In this document: positions 46,811 through 57,489 of the stretch, one piece after another | Layout: every line of letters starts with the position of its first letter | Numbering within the stretch: the stretch's first letter is position 1 | Origin: Diabrotica undecimpunctata | Lineage: Eukaryota; Arthropoda; Insecta; Coleoptera; Chrysomelidae | Direction of reading: 5' to 3' | Length of the DNA stretch: 64,000 nt | Assembly: GCF_040954645.1 (NCBI RefSeq) | Contig: NC_092811.1 | Location: forward strand, 86,729,199-86,793,198 | Translations under genes and position numbers: made by a program | Notes under the pieces: model-generated | The model's database searches: none | The model's input: the letters and a program-made list of their open reading frames with translations, nothing else | What the model was told of the DNA's origin: nothing

Positions 46811-47389
46811 GCTAACGTGTTTCTATTTTATAATTTGATCTATATAATTTTTATTGCCTGATCATATTCTTTATTTAGACTAGGGCACTAACGATTTTCC
46901 CGTGACCCTCTTTGATACAGGTATCTAACAACTGCCTTTGGTTAATTTAATGATAAAAATATTGTGTAATAAACAAAATGTGCCAAAGAGTAAACCTCAT
47001 GTTTTTCATTATACAACTATTTGATTTTAAATATATATGGGAAGACTGATGAATTATATGGAAAAATGACAAAATTTGACTAAAAAAGCATAAGCTTCTT
47101 AAAGAAAAGAAAATCCTTTAAAATGAGGGTTTATAAAGTTATTTTTGTTAATTTGTTGCTTAATTAGAGAAAAGGATGCAAATATGGGCTACCCATTTTG
47201 TATTTCTTTATAAAAATAATAAAAATTCTATTTCAATTCCAAAGGTACGTAAGAACACTTATATTTAGTTACTTATAACCTGCCCAAGGTCCAAATTGAA
47301 TTAAAAACATATAACTGTTTTAAATATACAAATAATGTAATACTGTACTTTTGCGTAGTTTGAATAATGATCCTAAATATGGGCTACCC
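46811..47389. other. Non-coding; probable pogo subterminal region
   Basis: No protein. Contains AAATATGGGCTACCC at about 47174 and 47376, words related to AAATATGGGCCACTAGCCCA beyond the other side of the pogo gene (49884, 50273). These may mark the ends of the pogo-like element. Confidence 0.4.
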
Positions 47390-47491
47390 TGAAAAATGTG
47401 TCTTAAATTTGTGTGAAAACCAAATAAGTCATAGGCAATGACATATGTGTTTGATTTGCTCAAGTTTTCTTATTTTTTATTAGGGGAAAAA

Positions 47492-50202
47492 CTATTTGCA
47501 AAAGTCACACACATATTCTTCTTTTTCGGCCCCTGCATACTCGTAATGGCACATGAAGCACTTGACCCATATTTTACCAAGATTGTCCTCTGAAAAAAGT
47601 GCTTCGCAAAACATACACGTTACGTCAGCTGCGTCTTGTGGAGGAAGGAAACTCATTGTAATCGCTCTCATCATCTACAGGCACATATTCCTCCTCATCC
47701 TCACTACTAGAACCCCATTAATTTTTTTGATTCTTTGTGACTTTGGTAACCTGCTTAAGTTTTCTTTTTTTATTTCTTTCCCTTTTCTTTTTACTTTACC
47801 TTTTCGTACTTCGTTTTGCTCCTCTTTGTCTTTGTTAAGAGACTGGATCAATTCATTTTTGTAATGGTTATCACTGAACACTTACTTGGCTTACGCCCAC
47901 GATTGAAGGTTTTTTTCTTTAATAATGGCACAGGAGAAAGATCATATTATGGTGTTATTAGAGATGTTCTTGAAGATCCAGATGTGGAAGGAATTGATGG
48001 AGTGGGCTTATTCTCAAATATTTTTTTTACACCAAGCTCTGCACAAGGTCTCCTGGAAGGCGTGGCAGTAGGGATGGGAAAAACCTACCGGTTTTAACCG
48101 AAAACCGGTTTTTTTACTTCGCAGTAACCGGTTTCATCGGTTGTTTTTTTGTCCCGGTTATAACCGGTTTTTTATTTTTAAAGTAAAAACCGGTTATTAG
48201 GTTTTTATGGTGATTAGGATTAGGTTAGGTATTATTTTGGATCAAAATCATAATTATTATTCTCAAGTAATTATTCCAAACAAAACCATAATTCAATTTT
48301 TTTTTTATAAATACAGAAGCAAACTAAAAGTGCAAACTTGTAACCTATTGGATTAAAAAAACCGAAAACCGGACAAGCTGTGAACTAGTTAAAGAAATAG
48401 TATCAAACTGTGTATTAGTTTTAGGAATAGTTTCAACCTGTCTATTAGGCTCAGATGAAAGAGTGAGAGAATTAGATATAAATTATTGTGGCTGGAACAA
48501 CAATTTAGTGTGCTCTTAAAATTGATAGAGTTATCGTCATAATTTGTAGATTCATTTGAATTGACAGCAGCGGTTGAAACGACGATTACCTTATCATTTT
48601 CATCACTCGCATCATCAGGTGCGGCTGTAGAAGTATTTTCTACTTTAATTTTAGCTGCCATGTAATCGAAATATGTAAATATGTTTTTATTTAAGGGATA
48701 AATTCCTCTAGTTCTAAATCCATTAACGGCAATATCTCCTGTTTGGCATTTCAAATAAGCTCTCCCAAAGAGCTCTGATACATCAAATTCACTTAGTGGA
48801 CGATTATTGTGGCGCAACCAGGCCCTGTTCTCTTCGCTGTAGTAAGCCTTAAGAACACCCATGGTAGTTTTGTCCAATGGCTGGAGTTTGTGGGTGCAAT
48901 GGGGAGGCAAGACAATTATAGTGACATGATTATGTCTAGCTACATATATGACTTCTATATTACGTGTATGGCTGTAATGACCATCCATAATAAGCAGAAC
49001 TGGTGATTTTTTTGTGGGTTTCACTGTGTCAATGAAATGTTGAAACAATATTGTAAAAATATTGTTTTGTATTCATCCACTGGGATGTACTGCCATAATG
49101 GAACCTGGAGGAACTCCTTTCATCAGTTGCTGGTTAATATTTTTCCATAGGAATATCATCATTGGTGGGATGAATTGGCCAGCAGCGCTCATCGATATCA
49201 CGACGGTTATCAGAGAGACCCTTTTAGCAGAACTTAATAATGCAATTTGTCGTTTTTCTTTTTGGCCTATTACCTGTGCAATCTTGTTTTGTACAACCGT
49301 AAGACATGTCTCGTCCATATTGAAGATACATTTAGGTTGGTAAAACCGTTTGTCATATTCTGTTTCCAGAACATTGAAGAAGGATGCGATATTTTCTTTG
49401 TTAAAGCCTCTTGCTCGTGAATATAATGTTTCTGTTGGTCGTCATACTGATAGCTCTTTATGGCGTAGAAAAAGCCTCAGCCAGGCTCTGCATGCCGTAT
49501 TACCTCCAAACGAATGTTTGATATTGTCCCTGGAAGCTAAGACGTACACCATCCTCCTAAGATCTTTTCTGATTAATCCATGAAATTTAGCTTCCATTTC
49601 CAAAATATAATGAACTCGTCCTTAAGATCATTCCCTAAGACAGCATCCTTACTATATTTAAGCAGCTTCAATTGGCTTTAGTTCAAGTTTTCTTGAAGAA
49701 CGTTGTAACGTAGAACGTGGGACACTGAACATTTTTGCAGCTTTCAGCGTACCCATTTCGTGCTGCCTGACAGCTATAATTGCACGTTCCATATCTCTCT
49801 CATCCAATTTTTTTTTTTATTTTCTTTCAGCTGTTGTTTTGACATCCTGAAACAACTGAAGTATTTTTTACATTGTTCTAAATATGGGCCACTAGCCCAT
49901 AATGAAAACAGAGGCACAGCACTATTGTAAATACGCTTGCTTTGCACAACAAAAAAACTTTTCTAAAAATGCACAAAAAGTTCGTATTATTTACATTTAA
50001 TAAATGTATAAACATCTTTTATATAATTTATCACTTTTTCGGTGTTCTCAGTTAAGGCAGCTTCAATTGGCTTTAGTTCAAGTTTTCTTGAAGAACGTTG
50101 TAACGTAGAACGTGGGACATTGAACATTTTTGCAGCTTTCAGCGTACTCATTTCGTGCTGCCTGACAGCTATAATTGCACGTTCCATATCTCTCTCATCC
50201 AA
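47492..50202 (-). pseudogene. Pogo-like transposase with HTH, DDE core and zinc-finger tail
   Basis: HTH (psq type) twice: MERAIIAVRQHEM, MFNVPRSTLQRSSRKLELKP at 50202-50045 and again at about 49810-49665. Then GNTACRAWLRLFLRHKELS, IFNMDETCLTVVQNKIAQVI (first D), [16 protein letters not shown] (second D), [40 protein letters not shown]. Downstream of the C-C-G-G insert it continues with a Pro/Ser linker, NRGRKPSKCSVIT, a lysine-rich NLS-like stretch, and CMFCEALFSEDNLGKIWVKC ... YVCDFCK, a C-terminal zinc finger seen in insect pogo relatives. Frameshifts and stops throughout. Confidence 0.8.
48078..48372 (+). mobile_element. Short non-autonomous insert with AACCGGTT repeats
   Basis: Starts with GGGATGGGAAAAACCTACCG and contains at least seven copies of ACCGGTT / AACCGG in 48090-48200 plus two near 48360-48370. 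It separates the pogo C-terminal linker from the DDE core. The G-G-G-A-T-G-G-G-A-A-A start resembles ends of short hAT-related elements, but the right end lacks the complement, so it is truncated or misassigned. Confidence 0.45.
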
Positions 50203-50451
50203 TTTTTTTTATTTCTTTTCAGCTGTTGTTTTGACATCCTGAAACAACTGAAGTATTTTTTACATTGTTCTAAATATGGGCCACTAGCCCATAATGAAAA
50301 CAGAGGCACAGCCCATATTGTAAATACGCTTGTTTTGCACAACAAAAAAACTTTTCTAAAAATGCACATAAAGTTCGTATTATTTACATTTAATAAATGT
50401 ATAAACATTTTTTACATAATTTATCACTTTTTCGGTCTTCTCAGTTAAGGC
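49662..50451. repeat. 395-bp tandem duplication
   Basis: Two direct copies, 49662-50056 and 50057-50451, more than 95 percent alike by eye. Each holds the pogo HTH start, the poly-T run and the ATATGGGCCACTAGCCCATA palindrome. Differences include ACATTGAACAT versus ACACTGAACAT and CAGCCCATATT versus CAGCACTATT. Confidence 0.85.
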
Positions 50452-51060
50452 GATTTGGATGTCATCTGATATTCCATATTTTCTTTATTTTTCTTCGTAG
50501 TACTGGCAATCAATTAGAATATATTTCACCGTCAATGGGAGAGAACAGTTTCTGTTCTGCGACGATTCTTTTTTCATTAAGAATTTATGGATTAGTGCTG
50601 TATGTTCAATTCTTATTCGGTTAATTATTACTTGGTCTTTTCTATTTAATGGATTATCCAAGATGGTATTCACAAAAGGAGAGATTTCATTTAATTTGGG
50701 CCTGCATCTTTCCAGTAACTTTGCTATACATATTTATACAGTGAGCTTTAATTAGGTTTTTAAGATCCATGTGTGGGTAATTTTTAATTTTCTTGTATAT
50801 TGTGAGTTTATTTGACTTATGTTTGCTAGGTTGTCCACTTTCTCATTTCAAGCTATTCCTACATGCGACGGTACTCAGATAAATGCTACTTCCCTTCGAG
50901 ATGATTCAATTATATTTAACTTATTATTTATTGTCCGAAATTTTCAAGTTTTGAAGAAAACCAAGGCTTCCAAAATGGCTATAGTCTCACATGTGAGGAT
51001 GCAGCAGTTTGTAGTTATGGATATAGTGTGAGTAGTGTATTTACAGTAGTATGAAGTATG
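50450..51060 (-). pseudogene. I-like LINE RNase H and C-terminal domain
   Basis: The minus strand reads AILEALVFF, VAFIWVPSHVGIAGNEKVDN with stops (RNase H V-P-S-H-x-G-I-x-G-N-E-x-x-D), LKTLIKAHC, then IRIEHTALIHKFLMKKES and VKYILIDCQYYEEK, the R-I-G-H-T ... C cysteine motif after RNase H with G-H-T changed to E-H-T. 3' end of an I-clade element, related to 1-396 and 6950-7720. Confidence 0.65.
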
Positions 51061-51302
51061 TCTCTCACGAGTTTAAGAGAGATCGATGAAAAGTTATAGG
51101 ATAATATGATATAACTTGGCCTAATGCTGAGCTGTAGGCTACCAGCAGGGTCACAGGTGGTGGATAGTGGATGGCCTTCAGATATGAAGGTTAGTTGCAA
51201 ATATATTGAATAAGTAATCCCCGACTAAGCAGCGACGATACTGGAGGGTGAGGTGAGTATACCTTAAGAAAACATACCTTACAAAATAGTACAATATATA
51301 TA
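51061..51302. other. Non-coding, nothing recognised
   Basis: Sequence between the I-like LINE fragment and the Ty3 element. The last 15 bases are TA-rich and form the insertion site of the left LTR. Confidence 0.4.
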
Positions 51303-51624
51303 TGTAAAAGTAAACCTATGTTTATTTTAAGTGAAACAGCAGGGCTTAGTTATTTTTAGTTATTTAAAGTTTTAGGTTGTATGACTGTTTAAGTTTTATT
51401 GACATTGACATATTGTAAATTGTATGGTACAATTGTCAAATTACTTAATGGCGTAAGAAATAGCATTGTTCTTGATTCTCTTTTTAGGTTTGTATATTTG
51501 TTAAGTTATTTTAGTTATGTTATTATTGTTAATAATTTATATTGTAGAATTTTAACGATAATAAACTCTTTTTAGACGAATTCAAACTGCTATCTCTTCA
51601 CATGAATAAGGGTATGATATTACA
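51303..51624 (+). repeat. Ty3/gypsy left LTR
   Basis: Starts TGTAAAAGTAAACC and ends GATATTACA, giving a TGTAA/TTACA inverted end. Contains an AATAAA near 51571. Identical to 55955-56276. The sequence after it (CTTATAAATCAAGAACTT) does not obviously match a tRNA 3' end beginning with TGG, so the primer site is unclear. Confidence 0.92.
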
Positions 51625-51908
51625 CTTATAAATCAAGAACTTAAGCTGATAAAAAAAAATATAGTGATAACTATAAATTTCCAAGCCGTTATTTGGATAA
51701 AACAATATTTAAGAATGAATTTTACATCAATGAGAATTTGCATGGCTATAGAAGCAAACAGTAGTGATTGTAAGAAAATGTATATAAATTTAAGTGGCTG
51801 CAGCCAACAGGGTCCCGTTTATATTATGAAATCCCCTTTGAAAAACAACTTCAAATTGATCATTCTGAACTATTTCATCTGAAAAAAGTGAAGAATATAT
51901 TAGCATCT

Positions 51909-52883
51909 ATGAAAACAAGAGGATCCTTTAGAACATGTACTATAGCATTAGAAGACAATTTGAAGGAGATTTATTTTGATTCAGATGGTGATGTGGTTTA
52001 TCAAAGTGAGTACTTACAACAGACCTTATTACCAGTGTATGAGAAGATAGAAACAGCTGAACAATTTCCATCATTTGCTGAGTTGCTCCAGAAATTTAAT
52101 GACACAAATTTACCTAAAGTTGAAAAGAAAAATTTAAAAAAAATAAAAGATGATTTTGTACTTCGAAATTTTGATGGAAATAATGTTCCAATGAATTCAT
52201 GGCTCAAGACCTTCGAATCAGAATGTTTGCGATGTGAGGTGGTTGCTGATGAAGACAAGATTTTGATTCTACGTTTGTTTCTTGATGGAATAGCAAAAGA
52301 ATGGTTTGAATCAAAAATAATAACATTAGGCTTAGATAACAGTTTTGAGGTATGGAAAATTAATTTTTTAGATAGTTTTTGTGAAACAGGTTGGCATAAT
52401 CATAGGCAAGCTTATTCTTTTAGGTATATAGGTGGTAGTATTGTTGATTATGCGTTTCGTAAAGAAAATTTATTGCTAAATATAAAGAATGATTTTCCCA
52501 TTGATATACTAATTGATTTAATTGTAACAAATTTGCCAATTTATATACAAGATAATATTAATAGAGCTGACGTTACAACAATGGAAAAATTGGTAGGTGA
52601 ATTACGAAAATTGGAAAGTTTAGTTATAAAAAAGAAGAATAAATTGGAGACAAAACCAAATTTTTATTAAAAATCTACTATAATACCAGAAGAACAGAAA
52701 ACTACTTGTCAATATTGTGATAGAAAAGGATTCCCTGGGAGGTTTCATCCAGAGGCAATATGCCGTTTAAAGCAAAAAGATAAAAAGGTAACAAAAGAAA
52801 ACAAATCAAATGATATTAAATATATTAATAATATTGCTATACAGGAGACATTAAATGAAACAGTAACTGAACAAAAAAACTAG
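51909..52883 (+). CDS. Ty3/gypsy Gag (capsid plus zinc motif), with an internal TAA
   Basis: Zero-frame Gag from the first in-frame ATG (51909; the frame is open from 51888). Capsid-like blocks: NFDGNNVPMNSWLKTFESEC, LRLFLDGIAKEWFESK and LLLNIKNDFPIDILIDLIV. A TAA at 52668-52670 stops it. The same frame then continues with CQYCDRKGFPGRFHPEAIC (C-x2-C-x9-H-x4-C nucleocapsid-like zinc motif) and ends at TAG 52881-52883. The TAA is either a nonsense mutation in this copy or a read-through site. The start is uncertain, since sequence upstream in the same frame reads protein-like but has a stop near 51770. Confidence 0.75.
52874..52880 (+). promoter_or_regulatory. Putative -1 ribosomal frameshift site A AAA AAC
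   Basis: Zero-frame codons are CAA AAA AAC TAG. The heptamer A AAA AAC is a standard -1 slippery sequence, lies immediately before the Gag stop, and slipping back one base enters exactly the frame of Pol (codons CTA GAT TTG CTG CCA). No structure prediction was made for a downstream pseudoknot. Confidence 0.75.
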
Positions 52884-52885
52884 AT

Positions 52886-55800
52886 TTGCTGCCATTGATC
52901 AAATTAAAAGTATTCCTAAATAATAAAGAATTATGTGGAGTTTATGACCCAGGCTCAAATGTTACTCTTCTGAATTCGAAGGTGGCAAGAAAGTTAGGAT
53001 TAGATATTCAAGAAGATAGGAATATGTTTAAAACGATAAATGGCAGAACAAATTTTACAGGAAAACTAATTGCAAAACTGAAAATTAATAAAATTGAGAA
53101 AAATATTAATCTTTTTGTAATTAATGATGAATATTTTGAGTACGATATTCTACTCGGATTAGATTCTATTTTAAATTTTCAAATGAAACAAGATTTTGAT
53201 TTAGAGATTTATCAAAGATTATACGGAAAAATTGAAGAAAAAATCGAAAAATTTAATTATAATATTAATATTACAGAATACTCCATAAACTTTAATGAGG
53301 GAATTCCCACAGAACTTTTTGAAGCAAAATTACAACATTTATTGCCATATCAGAAAAATAAAATAGAAATATTACTAAATAAATATGACAATATTTTTGC
53401 AAAACATAAATTTGACATTGGGCAGGTTCAAAATAATGAAGCTCAAATTAAACTTTTAGAACATAAATTTGTTGCAAAAAGACCCTATAGATGCTCGATA
53501 GAAGACCAAAAAGAGATAGAATTTCAAATAGGACAATTATTAAAAGCAAATTTAATAGAAGAATCATCTTCACCTTTTGCAGCACCTGTTACATTGGCTT
53601 TTAAAAAAGATGAAGGATCTAAAACAAGATTGTGCATTGACTTTCGTGAGTTAAACAAATTAATTATTCCTGAACCCCAACCTTTTCCTTTAATTGACGA
53701 GATTTTGACCAAAACAAGGAATGCTAGGTTCTTTACTACTTTAGATATAAATTCTGCTTTTTGGTGTATTCCAGTTCGGATAAAAGATAAATACAAGACA
53801 GCCTTCGTTACCCAAAGTGGTCATTGGCAATGGAAATGCTTACCTTTTGGGCTTAAAACATCTCCCGCAATATTTCAAAGAATTTTAAGTAATATTATCA
53901 GGAAGCATAATTTAAATTCATTTTGTATAAACTACATAGATGACATTTTAATATTCTCATTATCATTTGAAGAACACTTAGACCATTTAGAAAGACTTAT
54001 GAAAGCAATTATTGAAGAGGGATTTAGGCTCAAACTTCTAAAATGTAATTTTGCAAGAGAAGAGGTTAAATATTTGGGACACATTGTGGGACACAATTCA
54101 GTTCGTCCGTTACATGATAATTTAATATCGATCAGAGATTTTCCAGCACCAGACACGAGAAAAAAAGTACGACATTTTTTGGGAAAAGTAAATTTTTACC
54201 ACAAATATATAAAAGATTCAGCTAGGTTATTAGAGCCACTACATAATTTACTTAGAAAAGATATCAAATTCCACTGGTCTTTAAGCTGCCAAACAGCTTT
54301 TGATAGGGCAAAGAATATCCTCTGTTCTGAACCTATACTAGCCATTTTTAACCCAAATGCTCCTACAACTATATATACAGATGCTAGTGTTCTAGGAATT
54401 GGTGCGGTTCTGAAACAAAAACAAAGAGATGGAGAAATGAAACCCGTAGCATACTTTTCAAAAAAATTGAACAAATATCAAAAAAATAAAAAGGCTATTT
54501 TTTTAGAATGCCTGGCAATTAAAGAAGCAATAAAATTTTGGCAATACTGGCTAATGGGAAGAAAATTTCTCGTTATTACTGATCATAAACCCCTTGAGGG
54601 AAGAGAACTTCGTACAAGACCAGATGAAGAATTAGGAGATATGACACATTTTCTTTCACAATTTGACTTCGACATTAAATATGAACCTGGAAAAGAAAAT
54701 GTAGAAGCAGACTGCCTTTCTAGAAACCCAGTGTTGGAAAATATGAAAAATGCAGAAACATTCATAAGAACAGTAAACCTAGTCACATTAACTGAGATAA
54801 AACAAGACCAAAATAATAATCGACAAGTTATAGATACAATGAGAGGAACAATTTTGAACCAAGATATATTTTATAAATTAAGGAAGAATGAAAAAAGAAT
54901 AATTTTATCCAAAGATTTTGGAAAAGAGTTAATAACAAAAGTTCACAAATTTTATGGTCATATTTGTGCTGGTAAAGTAACAAACAAAATTAGAAATTTT
55001 TACTACATTAAGAATATAGATTCACTAGCAAAGGATATCTGTCAAAAATGCGAGATCTGCTGTAAAAATAAAACAAGAATCGGTCCAAAATATGGTCTTC
55101 TGTCACAATTGGGTCCAGCAAAAGAACCTTTTCAGATAATGTCCTTAGATACAATAGGAGGATTTGGTGGCAATCGTTCGACAAAAAAATACCTCCATTT
55201 ACTTGTAGATCACTTCACCAGATATGCGTTTGCAGTTACTTCTAAAAATCAGACCACAGATGATTTCATAAAATTAATCGCCAAAATTCAAGATAAACAC
55301 CCCATAAAAACATTATTAACAGATCAGTATCCAGGAATTAATTCCAAAATATTTAGAAATCATATGAAACATTTAAATATTCAATTAATTTTTACAGCAG
55401 TAGACTGTCCATTCTCGAATGGATTAAATGAAAGACTTAATCAGACATTAGTTAACAGAATAAGATGCAAACAAAATGAAACTAGAATTCGAGCATGGAC
55501 AAAAATAGCTGAAGAATGTATAGAGGAATACAATAAAACAGATCATTCTCTAACCGGATATAGCCCAGAATATTTGCTTTTTGGAAAAGCAGATCCTATT
55601 GTTCCCGAGGAACTCTGTGAGACAACAAATGTATCAAAAGATAAAGAAATAGCCTATAAAAATTCGGTACGACATCATGAATATAATAAAAAACTGTATG
55701 ACAAAAATAGAAAATCCTATGAATTCAAAGAGGGAGATTGGGCATATGTAGAAAATAAATCAAAACTAAATAGAAAAAAACTTGACGAAGTAAGAGTAGG

Positions 55801-55924
55801 TCCATTTCAAATAAAAAAACAAATTTCAAATACATTATATGAAGTAGATATTGGATACAAAAAGAATGATATGAATTATTTCCATATTTCAAAATTGATG
55901 CCTTGTGATAAACCATATACTTAG
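52886..55924 (+). CDS. Ty3/gypsy Pol: protease, reverse transcriptase, RNase H, integrase
   Basis: Intact 1,012-codon frame. Protease near residue 20 (GVYDPGSNVTLL; D-P-G-S rather than D-T/S-G). RT with FTTLDINSAFWCIPV, CLPFGLKTSPAIFQR and YIDDILIF (Y-I-D-D at about 350-353). RNase H with IYTDASVLGIGAVL (D near 499) and FLVITDHKPL. Integrase: H-x-x-x-H / C-x-x-C zinc motif at about 685-720, then D near 754, D near 811 and E near 847, with 35 residues between the last two (D,D35E). C-terminal G-P-F module (RVGPFQIKKQI). Probably translated by -1 frameshifting from Gag. Looks catalytically complete except for the unusual protease motif. Confidence 0.95.
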   Translation: MLPLIKLKVFLNNKELCGVYDPGSNVTLLNSKVARKLGLDIQEDRNMFKTINGRTNFTGKLIAKLKINKIEKNINLFVINDEYFEYDILLGLDSILNFQMKQDFDLEIYQRLYGKIEEKIEKFNYNINITEYSINFNEGIPTELFEAKLQHLLPYQKNKIEILLNKYDNIFAKHKFDIGQVQNNEAQIKLLEHKFVAKRPYRCSIEDQKEIEFQIGQLLKANLIEESSSPFAAPVTLAFKKDEGSKTRLCIDFRELNKLIIPEPQPFPLIDEILTKTRNARFFTTLDINSAFWCIPVRIKDKYKTAFVTQSGHWQWKCLPFGLKTSPAIFQRILSNIIRKHNLNSFCINYIDDILIFSLSFEEHLDHLERLMKAIIEEGFRLKLLKCNFAREEVKYLGHIVGHNSVRPLHDNLISIRDFPAPDTRKKVRHFLGKVNFYHKYIKDSARLLEPLHNLLRKDIKFHWSLSCQTAFDRAKNILCSEPILAIFNPNAPTTIYTDASVLGIGAVLKQKQRDGEMKPVAYFSKKLNKYQKNKKAIFLECLAIKEAIKFWQYWLMGRKFLVITDHKPLEGRELRTRPDEELGDMTHFLSQFDFDIKYEPGKENVEADCLSRNPVLENMKNAETFIRTVNLVTLTEIKQDQNNNRQVIDTMRGTILNQDIFYKLRKNEKRIILSKDFGKELITKVHKFYGHICAGKVTNKIRNFYYIKNIDSLAKDICQKCEICCKNKTRIGPKYGLLSQLGPAKEPFQIMSLDTIGGFGGNRSTKKYLHLLVDHFTRYAFAVTSKNQTTDDFIKLIAKIQDKHPIKTLLTDQYPGINSKIFRNHMKHLNIQLIFTAVDCPFSNGLNERLNQTLVNRIRCKQNETRIRAWTKIAEECIEEYNKTDHSLTGYSPEYLLFGKADPIVPEELCETTNVSKDKEIAYKNSVRHHEYNKKLYDKNRKSYEFKEGDWAYVENKSKLNRKKLDEVRVGPFQIKKQISNTLYEVDIGYKKNDMNYFHISKLMPCDKPYT

Positions 55925-55954
55925 ATGGTTTATCATACCTTTTTGGTAGGGGGA

Positions 55955-56276
55955 TGTAAAAGTAAACCTATGTTTATTTTAAGTGAAACAGCAGGGCTTA
56001 GTTATTTTTAGTTATTTAAAGTTTTAGGTTGTATGACTGTTTAAGTTTTATTGACATTGACATATTGTAAATTGTATGGTACAATTGTCAAATTACTTAA
56101 TGGCGTAAGAAATAGCATTGTTCTTGATTCTCTTTTTAGGTTTGTATATTTGTTAAGTTATTTTAGTTATGTTATTATTGTTAATAATTTATATTGTAGA
56201 ATTTTAACGATAATAAACTCTTTTTAGACGAATTCAAACTGCTATCTCTTCACATGAATAAGGGTATGATATTACA
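55955..56276 (+). repeat. Ty3/gypsy right LTR
   Basis: Identical to the left LTR at 51303-51624 over 322 bp as far as I can compare by eye. Preceded by a polypurine tract ending GGGGGA. Confidence 0.92.
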
Positions 56277-56319
<43 letters not shown>

Positions 56320-56331
56320 GAGTATATAATA

Positions 56332-56384
<53 letters not shown>

Positions 56385-56402
56385 GAGTATATAATATCTA
56401 TA
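56277..56402. repeat. TA-based minisatellite
   Basis: TA arrays twice punctuated by the same CGAGTATATAATATCTA (about 56319-56335 and 56384-56400), giving a unit of about 64 bases. Borders the right LTR and forms the 3' side of a minus-strand LINE. Confidence 0.9.
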
Positions 56403-56419
56403 CACCCCAGTGTGGGGTT

Positions 56420-57270
56420 AAACCGCGAATGCTTTCTAGATCCTATTTCTTAAGTGGATCAGTCTTTTTTGTTTATCTTATTTTCTTGACAATATCTCTC
56501 CATTTTTTCCTGTCTCTAGTTCTTCCTCTCCATTCTCTGACTCCTGCCTTTTGGAGGTCTTCTTCAACTTCTTGCAGCCACTTTGATCTTGGTCTTCCCC
56601 TCTATCTTCCTCCTGGATTCCATTCTATCATTGCGTATGTCACTCCCTCATCGCCTGCTCGCCAAATGTGATCTAACCATCTAACTCTGCATTGCTTTAT
56701 TTTAGTTACGATGTCTTCCTTAAGTTCTTCCTTAATTTCTGCATTTGTTCTGCTTCTATATATCTTCATCTTTTTTAACCATCATCATTGTTTCTCCTGC
56801 ATATTATAATATTGGCCTACTTATGGTGTTATAAATGCTCATCTTCCTTTTTTTAGTCAGTGTTTTGCTTTTAAGTAATCTTTTGTTTGCAAAATAAGTT
56901 TTATTCGCTGCTAATATTTTTTCTTTTATATCGGATTTCCTTTCTCCAGATTTACTTATTGTAACTCCTAGGTATTTGAAGTATTCTACTTCTTCAAACT
57001 CAGAACTTCCTCTTTTGATTTTTTCTTTCATTGGTTTTTTCCCTAATCTTAATATTTTTGTCTTTTCTTGATTTAATCTTAGCCCCATTACCCCCCCTTT
57101 CTCTTTCATTTCTTCTAGCATTTCTTTTGTTTCTGTTCTTTGCAATAATAGCAATATCGTCTGCATATGCAATTATTTGACCACCTCTTGTTCTGAGATT
57201 TCCTTTATTAAATACTACAATAGCCCAAAGAAAATACTGTGAGATGGTGAGTGTTGCTGTCATTAAATAA
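56420..57270 (-). pseudogene. RTE-like LINE 3' portion, minus strand
   Basis: Minus-strand order: IAYADDIAIIAKNR (catalytic A-D-D near 57155), EKGGVMGLRLNQEKTKILRL, VEYFKYLGVTISKSGERKSD, then C-terminal domain RVRWLDHIWRAGDE and GRPRSKWLQEVEEDLQKAGV near 56560-56710. Short frameshift near 57170; gap near 56800. 5'-truncated. Confidence 0.75.
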
Positions 57271-57489
57271 GCATAGCCTAGCCCTTAATTTACTGATTGA
57301 CTGCCGGGATACGCAGTCCACAGCTTCGGGTGGACGAACTGAGAAGAAAATAAAGGCACCCCCTTGTCCGTGGAATAAGAAATTGTCCCAAAAGGCGAAT
57401 GAGCCAATAAACAGCTAACGACATGGAGATATAGGAGGTTACGGAAAACCACTATATTAAAAATTCCTAAGGATCTTTCAAGAACAATC

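Larger units (their letters stand above)
47390..50451 (-). mobile_element. Pogo-like DNA transposon with internal rearrangements
   Basis: Minus-strand gene from 50202 to 47492 flanked by related AAATATGGGC words. It carries a 395-bp tandem duplication of its 5' end (49662-50056 and 50057-50451) and a roughly 290-bp C-C-G-G-rich insert (48078-48372). Precise inverted termini were not determined. Confidence 0.65.
51303..56276 (+). mobile_element. Near-intact, recent Ty3/gypsy LTR retrotransposon
   Basis: Two LTRs (51303-51624 and 55955-56276, 322 bp each) that read as identical, gag, a frameshift-type gag-pol junction, a 1,012-residue pol and a purine tract GGTAGGGGGA (55945-55954) just before the right LTR. 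No env. It sits in TA-rich DNA. Both LTRs are followed by CTTATA, so the true right boundary could be up to 6 bases later and the duplication (TATA-like) cannot be fixed. Identical LTRs mean a very recent insertion. Confidence 0.95.

Noticed and set aside
47816..48097. Plus-strand 93-codon open frame
   Set aside because: It is the antisense of the pogo-like C-terminal linker (N-R-G-R-K-P-S-K on the minus strand).
51664..51882. Plus-strand 72-codon frame before gag
   Set aside because: It is out of frame with gag, and the in-frame text beside it reads more like protein; not supported as a separate gene.
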